A stretch of DNA of 64,000 nt from positions 49,787 through 113,786 of the forward strand of contig CACYHU010000001.1 in NCBI GenBank assembly GCA_902774215.1. Direction: 5' to 3'. The position numbers were made by a program, and so were the translations under genes. This DNA comes from an uncultured Chloroflexota bacterium (lineage in GTDB: Bacteria; Chloroflexota; Anaerolineae; Anaerolineales; Anaerolineaceae). The notes under the pieces are model-generated. The model was not told the DNA's origin. It made no database searches and worked only from the letters and a program-made list of their open reading frames with translations. This document shows, piece by piece, positions 8,468 to 17,777 of the stretch (its first letter is position 1; each line of letters opens with the position of its first letter).

Positions 8468-9280
8468 CTATTCTTCTGATGCAACTGCTTCAGAAAGAGG
8501 TATTCTATAAATTCTCTGTGAGGAAGCAACTGTCGATAAAGTATTGACAGGCTGCGCTTTGTATATACTTCCTACAGTTTCATCTTCGACGTAACATACG
8601 ATACCGTCGGCAATTCCCTTTGCCAGACTGTTCGTTTTTTCAGAAAGCGTGCGATAATCGTTGCCCAGATAACCGGTGTGGATAACTGAAATCGTTGTGT
8701 AGTTATTGACTGTATCGAAGGAATAAAGCATTTCTTCACCCGGTATATAGTTTTCTCCCAAAAAATTCAAATCGGAATTTTGTGAATAATAGTAAGTGAG
8801 ACAATCATTCAACCGTTTGCTTTCTGAAGGATAGGTGTTCTGTCCGCCGGTCGTTATATGAAAACCGGATTGACTGTTTTCTCCTGTCTGACAATTGTCC
8901 GCATGAATAGAGACCAGTGCTAAAGCTGTATAATTTGATAAGTCCGGATCGAATTCATGCATAAAATTTACCGTATATCCCTGGGATTCAAGATAATCAC
9001 GGACCATAACAGCGATGCGCAGATTTACATCGGCTTCTTTTACAAAATTAAATTCTCCGCCGCATTGAAATCCGCTGTCAAAACCATAATGTCCCGGAAT
9101 TATTCCGATAATTTTCCGCTGATTATTTTGTTGTGAGGGATCAATGGTATCTGTTTCCGCTGCCGGAACGATCTGGTCGATATATTCTGCGCCGGGGGAA
9201 AAGGTTACCAATATCGTGGCTGTAATCAGCGCACTGAAAATAATCGTTATGAATGCTTGAAAAAAAGAGTACTTTTTCAT
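8468..9280 (-). CDS. N-acetylmuramoyl-L-alanine amidase-like protein (Amidase_3 fold) with altered catalytic residue
   Basis: 270 residues with an N-terminal membrane anchor or signal segment (FQAFITIIFSALITATILVTF) and an Amidase_3-type domain from about residue 55. The zinc-ligand motifs are present: IPGHYGFDSG (His), KEADVNLRIA (Glu) and VSIHADN (His). The fourth motif, normally VExGFxSN with the catalytic Glu, reads VIHTGYLGND, so the Glu position is His. It could be a non-catalytic peptidoglycan-binding relative or an enzyme using another residue. No Shine-Dalgarno sequence precedes ATG 9280. First gene of a pair with the 140-residue protein. Confidence 0.72.
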   Translation of the reverse strand: MKKYSFFQAFITIIFSALITATILVTFSPGAEYIDQIVPAAETDTIDPSQQNNQRKIIGIIPGHYGFDSGFQCGGEFNFVKEADVNLRIAVMVRDYLESQGYTVNFMHEFDPDLSNYTALALVSIHADNCQTGENSQSGFHITTGGQNTYPSESKRLNDCLTYYYSQNSDLNFLGENYIPGEEMLYSFDTVNNYTTISVIHTGYLGNDYRTLSEKTNSLAKGIADGIVCYVEDETVGSIYKAQPVNTLSTVASSQRIYRIPLSEAVASEE

Positions 9281-9462
9281 ATGCTAATTATTAGTTTACC
9301 ATATCTCATCACTTGCAGCTTTGAATTAATTCATCTTTAATTTCTTTTTCCATATAAAATATACACGATTGAGATTAGAATAGTATAAGAAGATTATAAA
9401 AGAAATTGTTAAGATATGGGAAAAGACCCTGACACAAATCAGACAGAAGGCTTGGACCTTTA

Positions 9463-11097
9463 TTGTTTCCCAGCTTTATGGAAAGATCTCGGTTAAATAT
9501 TATGGACCATAATAAAAAAGAGCAGCTGTGCATATTTTGCAGCTGTCTTATTTCATTGATTTTTATATTATTGATTTTTTCTCCTAAAAATATTGACCCT
9601 GCAAATACAAATTGGGTGAAGAATGGCGGAGGTGATAACCTTCAGCATTATCTGGGGTGGCGGTTTTACAGAGAAAGTCCTTGGAATAGATATCTGTTAT
9701 TTATGCGCAGCCTTAATTATCCGGTGGGTACATCTGTAATCGTCACTGATTCAAACCCTTTATTTTGTCTTTTTTTCAAGCTGATCAGGTTCATTTTGCC
9801 GGAAGATTTTCAATTTAATGGAATATGGATACTGTTGTCATATGTACTGACAGCCTTTTTTGCTGCGAAGATCAGCTGGAAACTCACCGGAAAATTTTTT
9901 TTGTCACTTGTTTCAGCGATTATCGCGGTATTAAATCCTGTAATATTGCAGCGTGCGATCATACATGATACGCTGACAGCACATTGGATAATTTTGTTCG
10001 GGATTTTTCTGATTCTTCATGATGATTCCGGATGGAATCCGGCCGGTTGGTTTGTGATTGCGGAAACAGCACTTCTGGTCCATTTCTATTTCATTCCGAT
10101 GCTGACATTTATTCTGGTTTTGCAGGCAGTTCATATGATCATCAAAAAAAGAACTTTTCTGCAAATCATAATGCCGGTCATTGTTTTTGCAGCGTCAATT
10201 ATATTAGGCTATTATATTTTTGGATATAACCATATTCTCCCACAATCCGGAAGCTTTGGAGAATTATCCATGAATCTGAACGCCTTTATCAACCCGGATT
10301 CGGTACCGGCTCTGCTCCGGCCAAGACCAAGAATATTGCTTCAGTATGAAGGCTTCAATTATTTCGGCCTCGGTTTGATTGGCTTGCTTATAATCGGATT
10401 ATCAGTATCCTGCAGATCGCTGATCAAAACGAGTCTGCCTTATTTACTGCCCGCAGCGGGTTTGATACTGATTGCAGCCTCTAATATTGGTTATTTTGAC
10501 AAAAAACTCATTTATCAGATAAACCTTCCGGAAAAACTGATTTCTGTCCTTTCTGTCTTCCGGTCATCAGGCCGGCTGGTATGGCCGATATATTATCTTG
10601 TATTATTTACAGTTATTTATACTCTCTCTCAGTTAGTGACTAAAAATCAAAGGATGGGTGTGCTGATCGACATCCTGGTGGTAATCTGCGCTGTATTGCA
10701 GTTTTATGATCTGCATGAATTTCATTCAAATACTGCTGAACGTTTCCGTTCACCGGAAAATCTGCTGCCTTCATTGTCCGCTGAATTTTACGATTCAATT
10801 CCAAAAGAGATCCGACATATTTATTGCTCTGACGGAGATTCAAAAATGAAGGATGCAATCGCGTTATTTGCAGCTGAACATAAAATGACTTTCAACCGCA
10901 GTGCGAATGCAAGAGAGATCGAACACATTTACGGCGGTGATATGCTTGCGATGGAAGATCTGACCTGCGATATGATCGGCAGGGATTCTGTATATATTTA
11001 TCTGGCTCCTGACATGATTCCTTCTGAATTGGATAAGTGTGACGGAGTGCGTATTATCCGGGCCAAAGAATGGAATATCATCAGGGCAGAAGAGTAA
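9463..11097 (+). CDS. Multi-pass membrane protein, DUF6311-like
   Basis: About 540 residues with ten or more hydrophobic helices and a C-terminal soluble part. The N-terminal loop carries NGGGDNLQHYLGWRFYRESPW and NYPVGTSVIVTDSNPLF, a pattern I associate with DUF6311 membrane proteins (putative GT-C-type glycosyltransferases). Function unknown; a cell-envelope sugar role is inference. The start is uncertain. TTG 9463 has AGAAGG 12 bases upstream, while ATG 9478 and ATG 9502 have no good ribosome site. A strong bidirectional terminator separates it from the convergent DUF4013 gene. Confidence 0.72.
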   Translation: MFPSFMERSRLNIMDHNKKEQLCIFCSCLISLIFILLIFSPKNIDPANTNWVKNGGGDNLQHYLGWRFYRESPWNRYLLFMRSLNYPVGTSVIVTDSNPLFCLFFKLIRFILPEDFQFNGIWILLSYVLTAFFAAKISWKLTGKFFLSLVSAIIAVLNPVILQRAIIHDTLTAHWIILFGIFLILHDDSGWNPAGWFVIAETALLVHFYFIPMLTFILVLQAVHMIIKKRTFLQIIMPVIVFAASIILGYYIFGYNHILPQSGSFGELSMNLNAFINPDSVPALLRPRPRILLQYEGFNYFGLGLIGLLIIGLSVSCRSLIKTSLPYLLPAAGLILIAASNIGYFDKKLIYQINLPEKLISVLSVFRSSGRLVWPIYYLVLFTVIYTLSQLVTKNQRMGVLIDILVVICAVLQFYDLHEFHSNTAERFRSPENLLPSLSAEFYDSIPKEIRHIYCSDGDSKMKDAIALFAAEHKMTFNRSANAREIEHIYGGDMLAMEDLTCDMIGRDSVYIYLAPDMIPSELDKCDGVRIIRAKEWNIIRAEE

Positions 11098-11110
11098 AAA
11101 AGGATTTCAA

Positions 11111-11149
11111 AAAAACAGCCCCTTACCTTTGTATAGAGGGGCTGTTTTT
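11111..11149 (+). terminator. Bidirectional terminator
   Basis: AAAAACAGCCCCT pairs with AGGGGCTGTTTTT around a 13-base loop. It lies between convergent genes and works in both directions. Confidence 0.88.
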
Positions 11150-11175
11150 ATAATAATCAGAATTATGAGATAACT

Positions 11176-12126
11176 TTATTCAAAAGATGGCAGATCATTA
11201 TCGGATCCGGCGTCAGAAGCTTCCGGCTGTTCATCTGTATGCTGAGTATCTTCTTCCTTTGCTTCTGGAGCAGTCTCTTCAGCAGCAGGATCTGTTACTT
11301 CGACGGCAGGAGCTGTTACTTCAACAGCAGGAGCTGTTACTTCCTCGGCAGCAGCCGGCTCGACTGTAATAACAGGTTTTTCCGGCATGATATGCTGTTC
11401 AATATCCTGAACCCTTGTAAAAGGAGCTTCTTCAATGATATCTTCAGTCTTTTCATTAACTGAGCCTTTATAGGAGCCGTTCTGTGATTTGGATAACTCA
11501 ATACTGTTCCACAGCTGTCCGAGCAGATGGCCTGTAATTGCGGTTCCGTACGGCATTGTGAAAATCAAGCCAATAAAACAGAGAATCGTGCCGGCTGAGG
11601 CGATAATACTCGCAACTATTGAAAGAAGTTCTACAATAATGAATGTGGAAAGGTTCCCCTTAATTGTGTCGAATGCATCAGAAAAATTCAGGCAGGCTTT
11701 GATTTGATCTGTCTCTGCGAGTTTGATGAATCCATAAGATACCAGGAATGCTGTCGCTATATGGACAAGCAGCGAAATCAGGCTCCCGAAAAATCCCATA
11801 CTGGTGAATACAATTGTAACCGTACTCCCGTCATATGAATTTTGCCTGGATGTATAGCTGAAAATTCCTGTGACAATGATGAGAGGAATGGAATATATCA
11901 GGGTGACAACAAACATTTTCAAACCGAGCGTAAGAAAATAAGAAAAATGTGTTGCCGGCAGAATATCAATACGGCCTGCTTTGACACGGCGAATGATTTC
12001 AATCATCCATCCCAAGAGATAAAACTGACCAACAATCGGGATCAGAGAGATCAATCCGGCGATCAGAATTTTTGAAAGCCAGTTTTTATCTTCAAATACA
12101 TAAGAAAAAGCATGTGAATAATTCAT
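11176..12126 (-). CDS. DUF4013 membrane protein with Ala/Pro/Glu-rich repeat tail
   Basis: 316 residues. The first 220 resemble DUF4013: an aromatic N-terminus (SYVFEDKNWLSKI), then about five to six hydrophobic helices including PIVGQFYLLGWM and SMGFFGSLISLLVHIATAF. The tail repeats APAVEVTAPAVEVTDPA and is strongly acidic, ending SDNDLPSFE. DUF4013 has no established function. The ribosome site AAAGGAAAT is well placed. The repeats in the tail are encoded by short near-perfect DNA repeats (about 11270-11345) and are likely to vary in number between strains. Confidence 0.75.
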   Translation of the reverse strand: MNYSHAFSYVFEDKNWLSKILIAGLISLIPIVGQFYLLGWMIEIIRRVKAGRIDILPATHFSYFLTLGLKMFVVTLIYSIPLIIVTGIFSYTSRQNSYDGSTVTIVFTSMGFFGSLISLLVHIATAFLVSYGFIKLAETDQIKACLNFSDAFDTIKGNLSTFIIVELLSIVASIIASAGTILCFIGLIFTMPYGTAITGHLLGQLWNSIELSKSQNGSYKGSVNEKTEDIIEEAPFTRVQDIEQHIMPEKPVITVEPAAAEEVTAPAVEVTAPAVEVTDPAAEETAPEAKEEDTQHTDEQPEASDAGSDNDLPSFE

Positions 12127-12211
12127 TGTTTTATTTCCTTTCTTAATCAGTATTATGTATTAAATATACTGATAAAACTCAAAAAAATTCATTAGAAAAA
12201 GATTAAAACGA

Positions 12212-12472
12212 TTAGAAATGGATAAATCTATCCACTTTAACCACAAAAAGCACTCCTTTTTGTCTGCTTCCGGACTTATCGACTATCTGTTTGATCGTAT
12301 TGATCGCATCATCAAGCTGTTCATCGTCGACGCCAACCAATAAGGTTGCATTTCCTTTTCGCAGGAATCCGCCTGTTGAAGCAATTTGTGTTACGCGAAA
12401 CTTTCGCTCGGTAAGAGCCAATGACACATTGTCACGTACATTTCCGGGTATGATCGTAATGATTAATTTCAT
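12212..12472 (-). CDS. Cyclic-di-AMP receptor-like protein (DarA/PstA family), short form
   Basis: 86 residues with a PII-like ferredoxin fold. The motif STGGFLRKGNATLLVGVDDE matches the DarA/PstA c-di-AMP-binding proteins (there: TGGF-L-kGNtTLLiG). It lacks part of the large loop of the ~109-residue Gram-positive proteins. ATG 12472 has AGGAG 8 bases upstream. It lies 13 bases after a second, longer relative, suggesting a paired sensor. Binding of c-di-AMP is family knowledge and not shown here. Confidence 0.75.
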   Translation of the reverse strand: MKLIITIIPGNVRDNVSLALTERKFRVTQIASTGGFLRKGNATLLVGVDDEQLDDAINTIKQIVDKSGSRQKGVLFVVKVDRFIHF

Positions 12473-12485
12473 GGAAAGGCTCCTG

Positions 12486-12884
12486 TTACAATTTGATCAC
12501 TTTTTCTGACGTCAAACCAAAAACGGCAGCACCGCCTACGACAATTTGTGTCGGGGTAGGAATAGCCTGCTGAGCACTTTCTATCGGTACGGCTACAAAT
12601 TCAACTCTTTGACTGCAGGAATTTTTCAGGATTGTTATGATTTCTTCATTATGACCTTTGGGTGAGTCAATAATGAGTGTGACATTTTTACGGCCAAGAA
12701 ATCCCCCGACACTGGGCAATTGGTACGCGTCGACCTTGATAGATTTTAATGCATGCTGTGCAATATCAGCATCCTGCGCCTGTACGATTGCCATCATCAA
12801 ATTGCTTTCATGCGTAGGTTCCATCAATCCCTCCTGCGCCTGTACGATTGCCATCATCAAATTGCTTTCATGCGTAGGTTCCAT
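12486..12884 (-). CDS. Cyclic-di-AMP receptor-like protein (DarA/PstA family) with duplicated N-terminus
   Basis: 132 residues from ATG 12884. The core SVGGFLGRKNVTLIIDSPKG is the DarA/PstA signature, followed by a C-terminal extension (VAVPIESAQQAIPTPTQIVVGGAAVFGL). An exact 60-base tandem duplication repeats MEPTHESNLMMAIVQAQ at the N-terminus. Each copy carries its own GGAGGG ribosome site and ATG (12884 and 12824), so translation could start at either; the shorter form looks like the ancestral protein. TATAAT lies just upstream of the first start. Co-transcribed with the 86-residue relative. Confidence 0.75.
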   Translation of the reverse strand: MEPTHESNLMMAIVQAQEGLMEPTHESNLMMAIVQAQDADIAQHALKSIKVDAYQLPSVGGFLGRKNVTLIIDSPKGHNEEIITILKNSCSQRVEFVAVPIESAQQAIPTPTQIVVGGAAVFGLTSEKVIKL

Positions 12885-12891
12885 CAATCCC
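12772..12891. repeat. Exact 60-base tandem duplication across a gene start
   Basis: Bases 12772-12831 and 12832-12891 are identical, and the identity continues a further 8 bases. The unit holds the ribosome site, start codon and first 17 codons of the c-di-AMP-receptor-like gene, and it keeps the frame. Confidence 0.97.
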
Positions 12892-13180
12892 TCCTGCGTA
12901 TAATTTGTTGTCTATTATTATATCAAAGCTTTTATTCTTTATTGCCGGATGTCGGAAAAAGTCTGACCCTGTCTAAGAATACAACGGTTAATGGTGATCT
13001 CACAGAGAATAAGCTGAAGCAGCCTGACCAGCCGGCTCATACCGGGGCAGCGAAAACATGCCGCTTCGACTTGGAAATGAAGTAATAATCAGGATTTCCC
13101 TGAGATTTCCCGGCTAAAGAGCAATAATAATCGAAAACAATTGATGAGAATCATCTATAATTATGTAAGAGGATGATTAA

Positions 13181-16024
13181 ATGAAACAGGAAAAGAACGT
13201 ACCAACACAATTGCCGGAACGGGTAAATGACCTGGATCTTAGTTTTGATCCGGAAAAGGGAAAGAAAAAGCGGCCCCGGAAAAATGGCTGTTTAAAGATT
13301 TTGATCGTTTGTTTGATCTTATGCATAGTTCTGTTATTGCTGCTTGCTTTGTTTTATGGCTACTTTTTGCGTAAATTACCTGATGTTTCAGACTTGCGGT
13401 CAAAAGCTTCACAATTTGAAACGCTCAGAATTATGGACCGGCAGGAAAACCTGCTTTATGAGGTTGTACCGCCTGAAGCCGGAAGACGTGATTATGTAAC
13501 ATTAGATGAGATATCACCTTATGTCCTTGCGGCAGTCATAGCAGCAGAAGACGAGGAATATTACAATCATCCGGGTTTTGACCTGCGTGCGATCATCCGT
13601 GCTGTTTTTCAAAATGCGGAGTCCGGAACCACTGTTTCCGGTGCTTCAACGATCACCCAGCAGCTTACCCGTAATTTGCTGATGAGCCAAAGTGAGCGAA
13701 ATGAAAAAACAATCGAACGCAAAATCAGGGAGATCATCCTCTCTGTTGAAATTACCAGAAGATATTCGAAAGACGAGATACTTGAAATTTATCTGAATGA
13801 GAATTACTATGGAAATCATGCGTACGGCATAGAAGCTGCCGCACAGACCTACTTCAGAAAATCAGCAAAAAATCTCGATTTTGCACAGGCTTCGTTTTTA
13901 GCCGGTTTGCCGCAGGCTCCCGGGTATTATGACATTTTTAACAACAGGGAGGCTGTGCTCAGCAGACTGAAAACAGTGCTTTTATTAGCTTATGCTGCCA
14001 GTGCCGATAAAGGATGTATTCCTGTCCGGGATGGAAGTGCCTGTGTCCGGATTGATCCGCTTATGGTATCAGATGCGATCCGTGAAATTGAAAATTATAC
14101 TTTTGTTACAAGTGATTTTAGCATCAGGTATCCTCATTGGGTGAATTATGTTTATAAAATACTGGAGTCTCAATATGGTGCTGACGCGCTTTATCGTTCC
14201 GGATATACTGTCTATACAACTATTGATCCGGAAATACAGGATTTGTCTGAACAAGTATTGCGGCAGCAAATCAGTTCTATTTCTGATAATGTCAATGTAC
14301 ATAATGGAGCTGTTATCATGATCGACCCTCAAAATGGTGACATACTGGCAATGGTTGGGTCTCCTGATTTTAATGATGCCGATCATGCAGGCCAGGTCAA
14401 TATGGCAATATCTCCCAGACAGCCGGGATCCGCAATTAAGCCATTGGTTTATGCTGCCGCATTTGAAAAGGGCTGGACACCGGCAACGCTCATCTGGGAT
14501 GTGGAAACTGATTTTTCACCTACGGGAAAACCTGAAGATCTGTTGTATTCAGCTCCATACCATCCGGTCAATTATGACGGACAATTTCATGGACCTGTAT
14601 TGGTGAGGGAAGCTTTAGCTTCCTCGCTGAATATTCCCGCTGTAAAAGCATTGCAGTATGTCAGCATCTATGACGATCCTTTGACAGGGCAGAATGATGG
14701 CTTTGTTGCTTTTGCTCAGAGAATGCATATTAATTCTCTCAATAAAGTCGGTTATGGGCTTTCCCTCGCGTTGGGGGGCGGTGAGGTGACTTTGCTTGAG
14801 CTGGCAAATGCATTTGCGGTGTTTGCGGATAACGGCCGATATATTCCATCGCGTGCCATATTGCGGATAAAAGATCATCAGGGAAAAACGATATTCGAGT
14901 CCGAAGAGCCTCAGTCAGAAAAAGTCATGAATGAAGAATATGCCTATCAGATTTCTTCCATCCTTTCTGATGACAACGCGCGGCGATTGGGTTTTGGGAC
15001 AGGTTCCATTTTGAACCTTTCTTTCCCTGCGGCTGTAAAGACAGGTACAACGAATGATTACAGGGATAACTGGACGGTTGGTTATAATAATAAAATCGTC
15101 GTTGGCGTTTGGGTGGGCAATGCAGATAATTCACCGATGACCGGTTCAACCGGTATCACGGGGGCAGCTCCGGTCTGGCATGAAATTATGGAAAAAACAG
15201 CAGCGATCCGGCCGGAAATACGCTCTTCACAGTTTATGCGTCCTGCGGGAATAAGGGATATGATGATTTGCCGGGATACCGGCACTTTGCCTTCAGCAGA
15301 TTGCGGAACCATGCAGTGGGATGTTTTTGCGCATTATCAGCTTCCACCGGCGCAAAATGAAGGATTGATCCGCACTTATTATGCAGATAACTGGAGCGGT
15401 AAGCTGGTTTCAGCTGAATGCATCGCTCAGGCTGAATTGAAGACTTTTCTGTATGTTCCGGAGAAAGAAGCGCAAAGATGGATAAAGTCAACTTCAGCGG
15501 GACGGCAATGGGCTGAAAGGATCCATGCGGAAGATTTGGATTTTATTCCCGAAGGAGATGTACTGATGCCGCCATGCGGATATCCGGTAATAGAAATCGT
15601 TGCCCCGGAAAATGGATCTGTGATCAGTGACAGCCAGACTGATGTCGCTGCGGCTGTTTATGCTCCGGATGGCATATATGAGTACAGTGTTGAGTTCGCT
15701 TCGGTCTCTGATCCTGAAAACTGGATGATCATACAAAATAATTTATGGGAACCTCATTATGTGCCGGCTTTTATTACAATATGGAACATGAACGGGCTGG
15801 AAAACGGAGAATACCTGTTGAGAATCCGTATGATGCGTGAGAACGGGCAGTATTTCGAGAAAAAGATCACAGTACGGCTTGAAAAGAGTGAGCCGGAGTA
15901 TTGGCATCCTGACAACAGTGAATTTTTCGAATTCAATGATCCGGAACCTGAAAATTATCCCGGATCGCTGCCTGAAACGGAATTTGAGGAGATATACCTT
16001 CTCCCTTCAGACAATCAGAATTAG
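13181..16024 (+). CDS. Bifunctional class A penicillin-binding protein (PBP1A-type)
   Basis: 947 residues. A basic N-terminal cytoplasmic tail and one transmembrane helix (about 43-63), then a GT51 glycosyltransferase domain: EDEEYYNHPGFD, GASTITQQL, RKIREIILSVE. Next a transpeptidase domain with SxxK in PGSAIKP (about residue 415), SLN and KTGTTND (about 623). It polymerises lipid II and crosslinks peptidoglycan outside the membrane. About 240 C-terminal residues beyond the transpeptidase include a Cys-bearing linker and an Ig-like fold (PENGSVISDSQTDVAAAVYA), common in PBPs of this phylum. Ribosome site AGAGGAT. It starts a run of same-strand genes to 19864. Confidence 0.93.
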   Translation: MKQEKNVPTQLPERVNDLDLSFDPEKGKKKRPRKNGCLKILIVCLILCIVLLLLLALFYGYFLRKLPDVSDLRSKASQFETLRIMDRQENLLYEVVPPEAGRRDYVTLDEISPYVLAAVIAAEDEEYYNHPGFDLRAIIRAVFQNAESGTTVSGASTITQQLTRNLLMSQSERNEKTIERKIREIILSVEITRRYSKDEILEIYLNENYYGNHAYGIEAAAQTYFRKSAKNLDFAQASFLAGLPQAPGYYDIFNNREAVLSRLKTVLLLAYAASADKGCIPVRDGSACVRIDPLMVSDAIREIENYTFVTSDFSIRYPHWVNYVYKILESQYGADALYRSGYTVYTTIDPEIQDLSEQVLRQQISSISDNVNVHNGAVIMIDPQNGDILAMVGSPDFNDADHAGQVNMAISPRQPGSAIKPLVYAAAFEKGWTPATLIWDVETDFSPTGKPEDLLYSAPYHPVNYDGQFHGPVLVREALASSLNIPAVKALQYVSIYDDPLTGQNDGFVAFAQRMHINSLNKVGYGLSLALGGGEVTLLELANAFAVFADNGRYIPSRAILRIKDHQGKTIFESEEPQSEKVMNEEYAYQISSILSDDNARRLGFGTGSILNLSFPAAVKTGTTNDYRDNWTVGYNNKIVVGVWVGNADNSPMTGSTGITGAAPVWHEIMEKTAAIRPEIRSSQFMRPAGIRDMMICRDTGTLPSADCGTMQWDVFAHYQLPPAQNEGLIRTYYADNWSGKLVSAECIAQAELKTFLYVPEKEAQRWIKSTSAGRQWAERIHAEDLDFIPEGDVLMPPCGYPVIEIVAPENGSVISDSQTDVAAAVYAPDGIYEYSVEFASVSDPENWMIIQNNLWEPHYVPAFITIWNMNGLENGEYLLRIRMMRENGQYFEKKITVRLEKSEPEYWHPDNSEFFEFNDPEPENYPGSLPETEFEEIYLLPSDNQN

Positions 16025-16061
16025 AATTTATAATTAAAAAAAATTTGTATCGAGGCAAGAA

Positions 16062-17774
16062 ATGGAAAGAAACATCCCGCAGAATGCATCTGAAACGATT
16101 GATTTTTACAAGAGGACCATATATTCCGTACTGCGATCGAAAAGTGAGACAAAGATCAGCGGATTGGAAGAGGTTTATGCTGCAATGGATTCCACGATGC
16201 ATCCGGAATCCAGATCTTCAGTGCCGGATTATAATGCTCTTATATACAGTATTCTCCGGCTGCCTTCCTGTATGCTGAAAGTTGAGCGCCTGATTTTAGG
16301 ACAAAATGCGCATATGTTTTATGTGCAGGGCTTCAAAACAATTGAGACCTGGCCGATCGAAACAGCTGCCGCACGCCGCAGAATATGCCGGTATGACGGA
16401 GATAAAACGCTTGCGGTATTTATAAACAGTAAGTCAGATATTGAAGATATTGTTCCCCTTGTGACGGCAATGCAGATCGAATGGAATAAGTTCCATGAAC
16501 TGCTAAGGTATGTGGATGAATCTGAAATCTTTTCGGCTGTTGTACAGCATGATCCGGCAGCAATGGATGCGCTGGCTGAAAAGCTTCTGTCTTCCCCAGA
16601 AGACCTGAATCGTCTTATTACAGTTTGGAAGGAAAAAACTGTTGAATGGTTCCTCGCTATGCGGTCCCGGCCTTCTGAGATAAGAATAAAACTTTTGGAT
16701 AGTGCCATGGTCCAGTATTCCAGGGCAGCAAATTCCTGGCTGGATGAAATCCTCGGACGTATCCCGGATCTGACCGAACGCCCTGTGTATTTTGTTTCCA
16801 GCAATCTTCATAGTGCCGCGAATCTCCTGAGCGGTTATGGGCTTATGAAAGAAAAAGAGCTGCAGCTTTACCTTGATAATAATAACGAAACGAAAATGCT
16901 TCAGGAAGAATGGGAGAGGATTGAACGGAAAACAAAGGATTCCAGCAAAGAAAATCTGATGTATTACGTTTTGAAAAAATATCAGCAGTCAGATTACGGG
17001 AAATACACGATTCGGGAACAGCAGGAAATAGAAAAGAAAAACGGTATATACAGGTTGTCGATTTCAAGCAATTTTGAAGTAGGGGCTCAGGTTATTGAAC
17101 TGAAGGATCTTGATTTTACCAAAATGGATCCCCGTGTGCGTGTTCCTGATAGTGATAAGCTGAAAAATTCCGATGCGTATGTATTGAACATCGACTATCC
17201 GCTTGGGATGGCTGCCTATCATCTTTTTTCCAAGCTGTCTGAAAAACTTGAAAGAATCAAAGGTGTTTATGTGATGGGGAAGGCTGCCTCTCTGAACGGG
17301 GTACGCGGGGATGTTCTCATCCCTTCTGCTGTCCAGGATATGCATTCATCGAATCTTTATCTGATCCGAAATGCCTTTACAACAACAAGTGTGGAACCTT
17401 ATCTGAAATATGGCTCGATACTTGGCGGGCAAAAAGCAGTGACTGTTTACGGCACTTTCCTTCAGAATAAAGCTTTTATGGAAGCAGTTTATCGGGGAGG
17501 ATTTACTGATATCGAAATGGAGGCGGGCCCCTATCTTTCTGCCATTTATGAGATGTTCCGCCCAAAACGGCATCCGGAGAATGAAATTGTCGATTTGAAT
17601 AATGTGAAGATGGATATTGGCTTTTTACATTATGTTTCCGATACGCCTATGAGTAAAGGGAAGAATCTTGGCGCGGGCACATTGTCTTATTTCGGTATGG
17701 ATTCGAGTTATGCAACGACCATTGCGATCATTCGAAGGATTTTCCAACAGGAACTGGATGTGATCAGGGCGTAA
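16062..17774 (+). CDS. Conserved-looking protein with a nucleoside-phosphorylase-like C-terminal part
   Basis: 570 residues, soluble. The N-terminal two thirds are helical and unrecognised (possibly DUF6909-like; not certain). The C-terminal part (from about residue 390) reads GVYVMGKAASLNG, GDVLIPSAVQDMHSSN, AVTVYGTFLQN and DIEMEAGPYLSAIYE. The EMEA motif plus a preceding glycine-rich strand recalls the nucleoside phosphorylase / AMP nucleosidase fold, where that Glu binds ribose. This is an inference; the substrate is unknown. GAGG lies before ATG 16062. It sits 37 bases after the PBP gene and only 3 bases before the next gene, so it is in an operon. Confidence 0.65.
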   Translation: MERNIPQNASETIDFYKRTIYSVLRSKSETKISGLEEVYAAMDSTMHPESRSSVPDYNALIYSILRLPSCMLKVERLILGQNAHMFYVQGFKTIETWPIETAAARRRICRYDGDKTLAVFINSKSDIEDIVPLVTAMQIEWNKFHELLRYVDESEIFSAVVQHDPAAMDALAEKLLSSPEDLNRLITVWKEKTVEWFLAMRSRPSEIRIKLLDSAMVQYSRAANSWLDEILGRIPDLTERPVYFVSSNLHSAANLLSGYGLMKEKELQLYLDNNNETKMLQEEWERIERKTKDSSKENLMYYVLKKYQQSDYGKYTIREQQEIEKKNGIYRLSISSNFEVGAQVIELKDLDFTKMDPRVRVPDSDKLKNSDAYVLNIDYPLGMAAYHLFSKLSEKLERIKGVYVMGKAASLNGVRGDVLIPSAVQDMHSSNLYLIRNAFTTTSVEPYLKYGSILGGQKAVTVYGTFLQNKAFMEAVYRGGFTDIEMEAGPYLSAIYEMFRPKRHPENEIVDLNNVKMDIGFLHYVSDTPMSKGKNLGAGTLSYFGMDSSYATTIAIIRRIFQQELDVIRA

Positions 17775-17777
17775 ACT

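Noticed and set aside
12753..13085. Plus-strand frame of 110 codons across the 60-base duplication
   Set aside because: Antisense to the c-di-AMP-receptor-like gene; its repeat simply reflects the DNA duplication.
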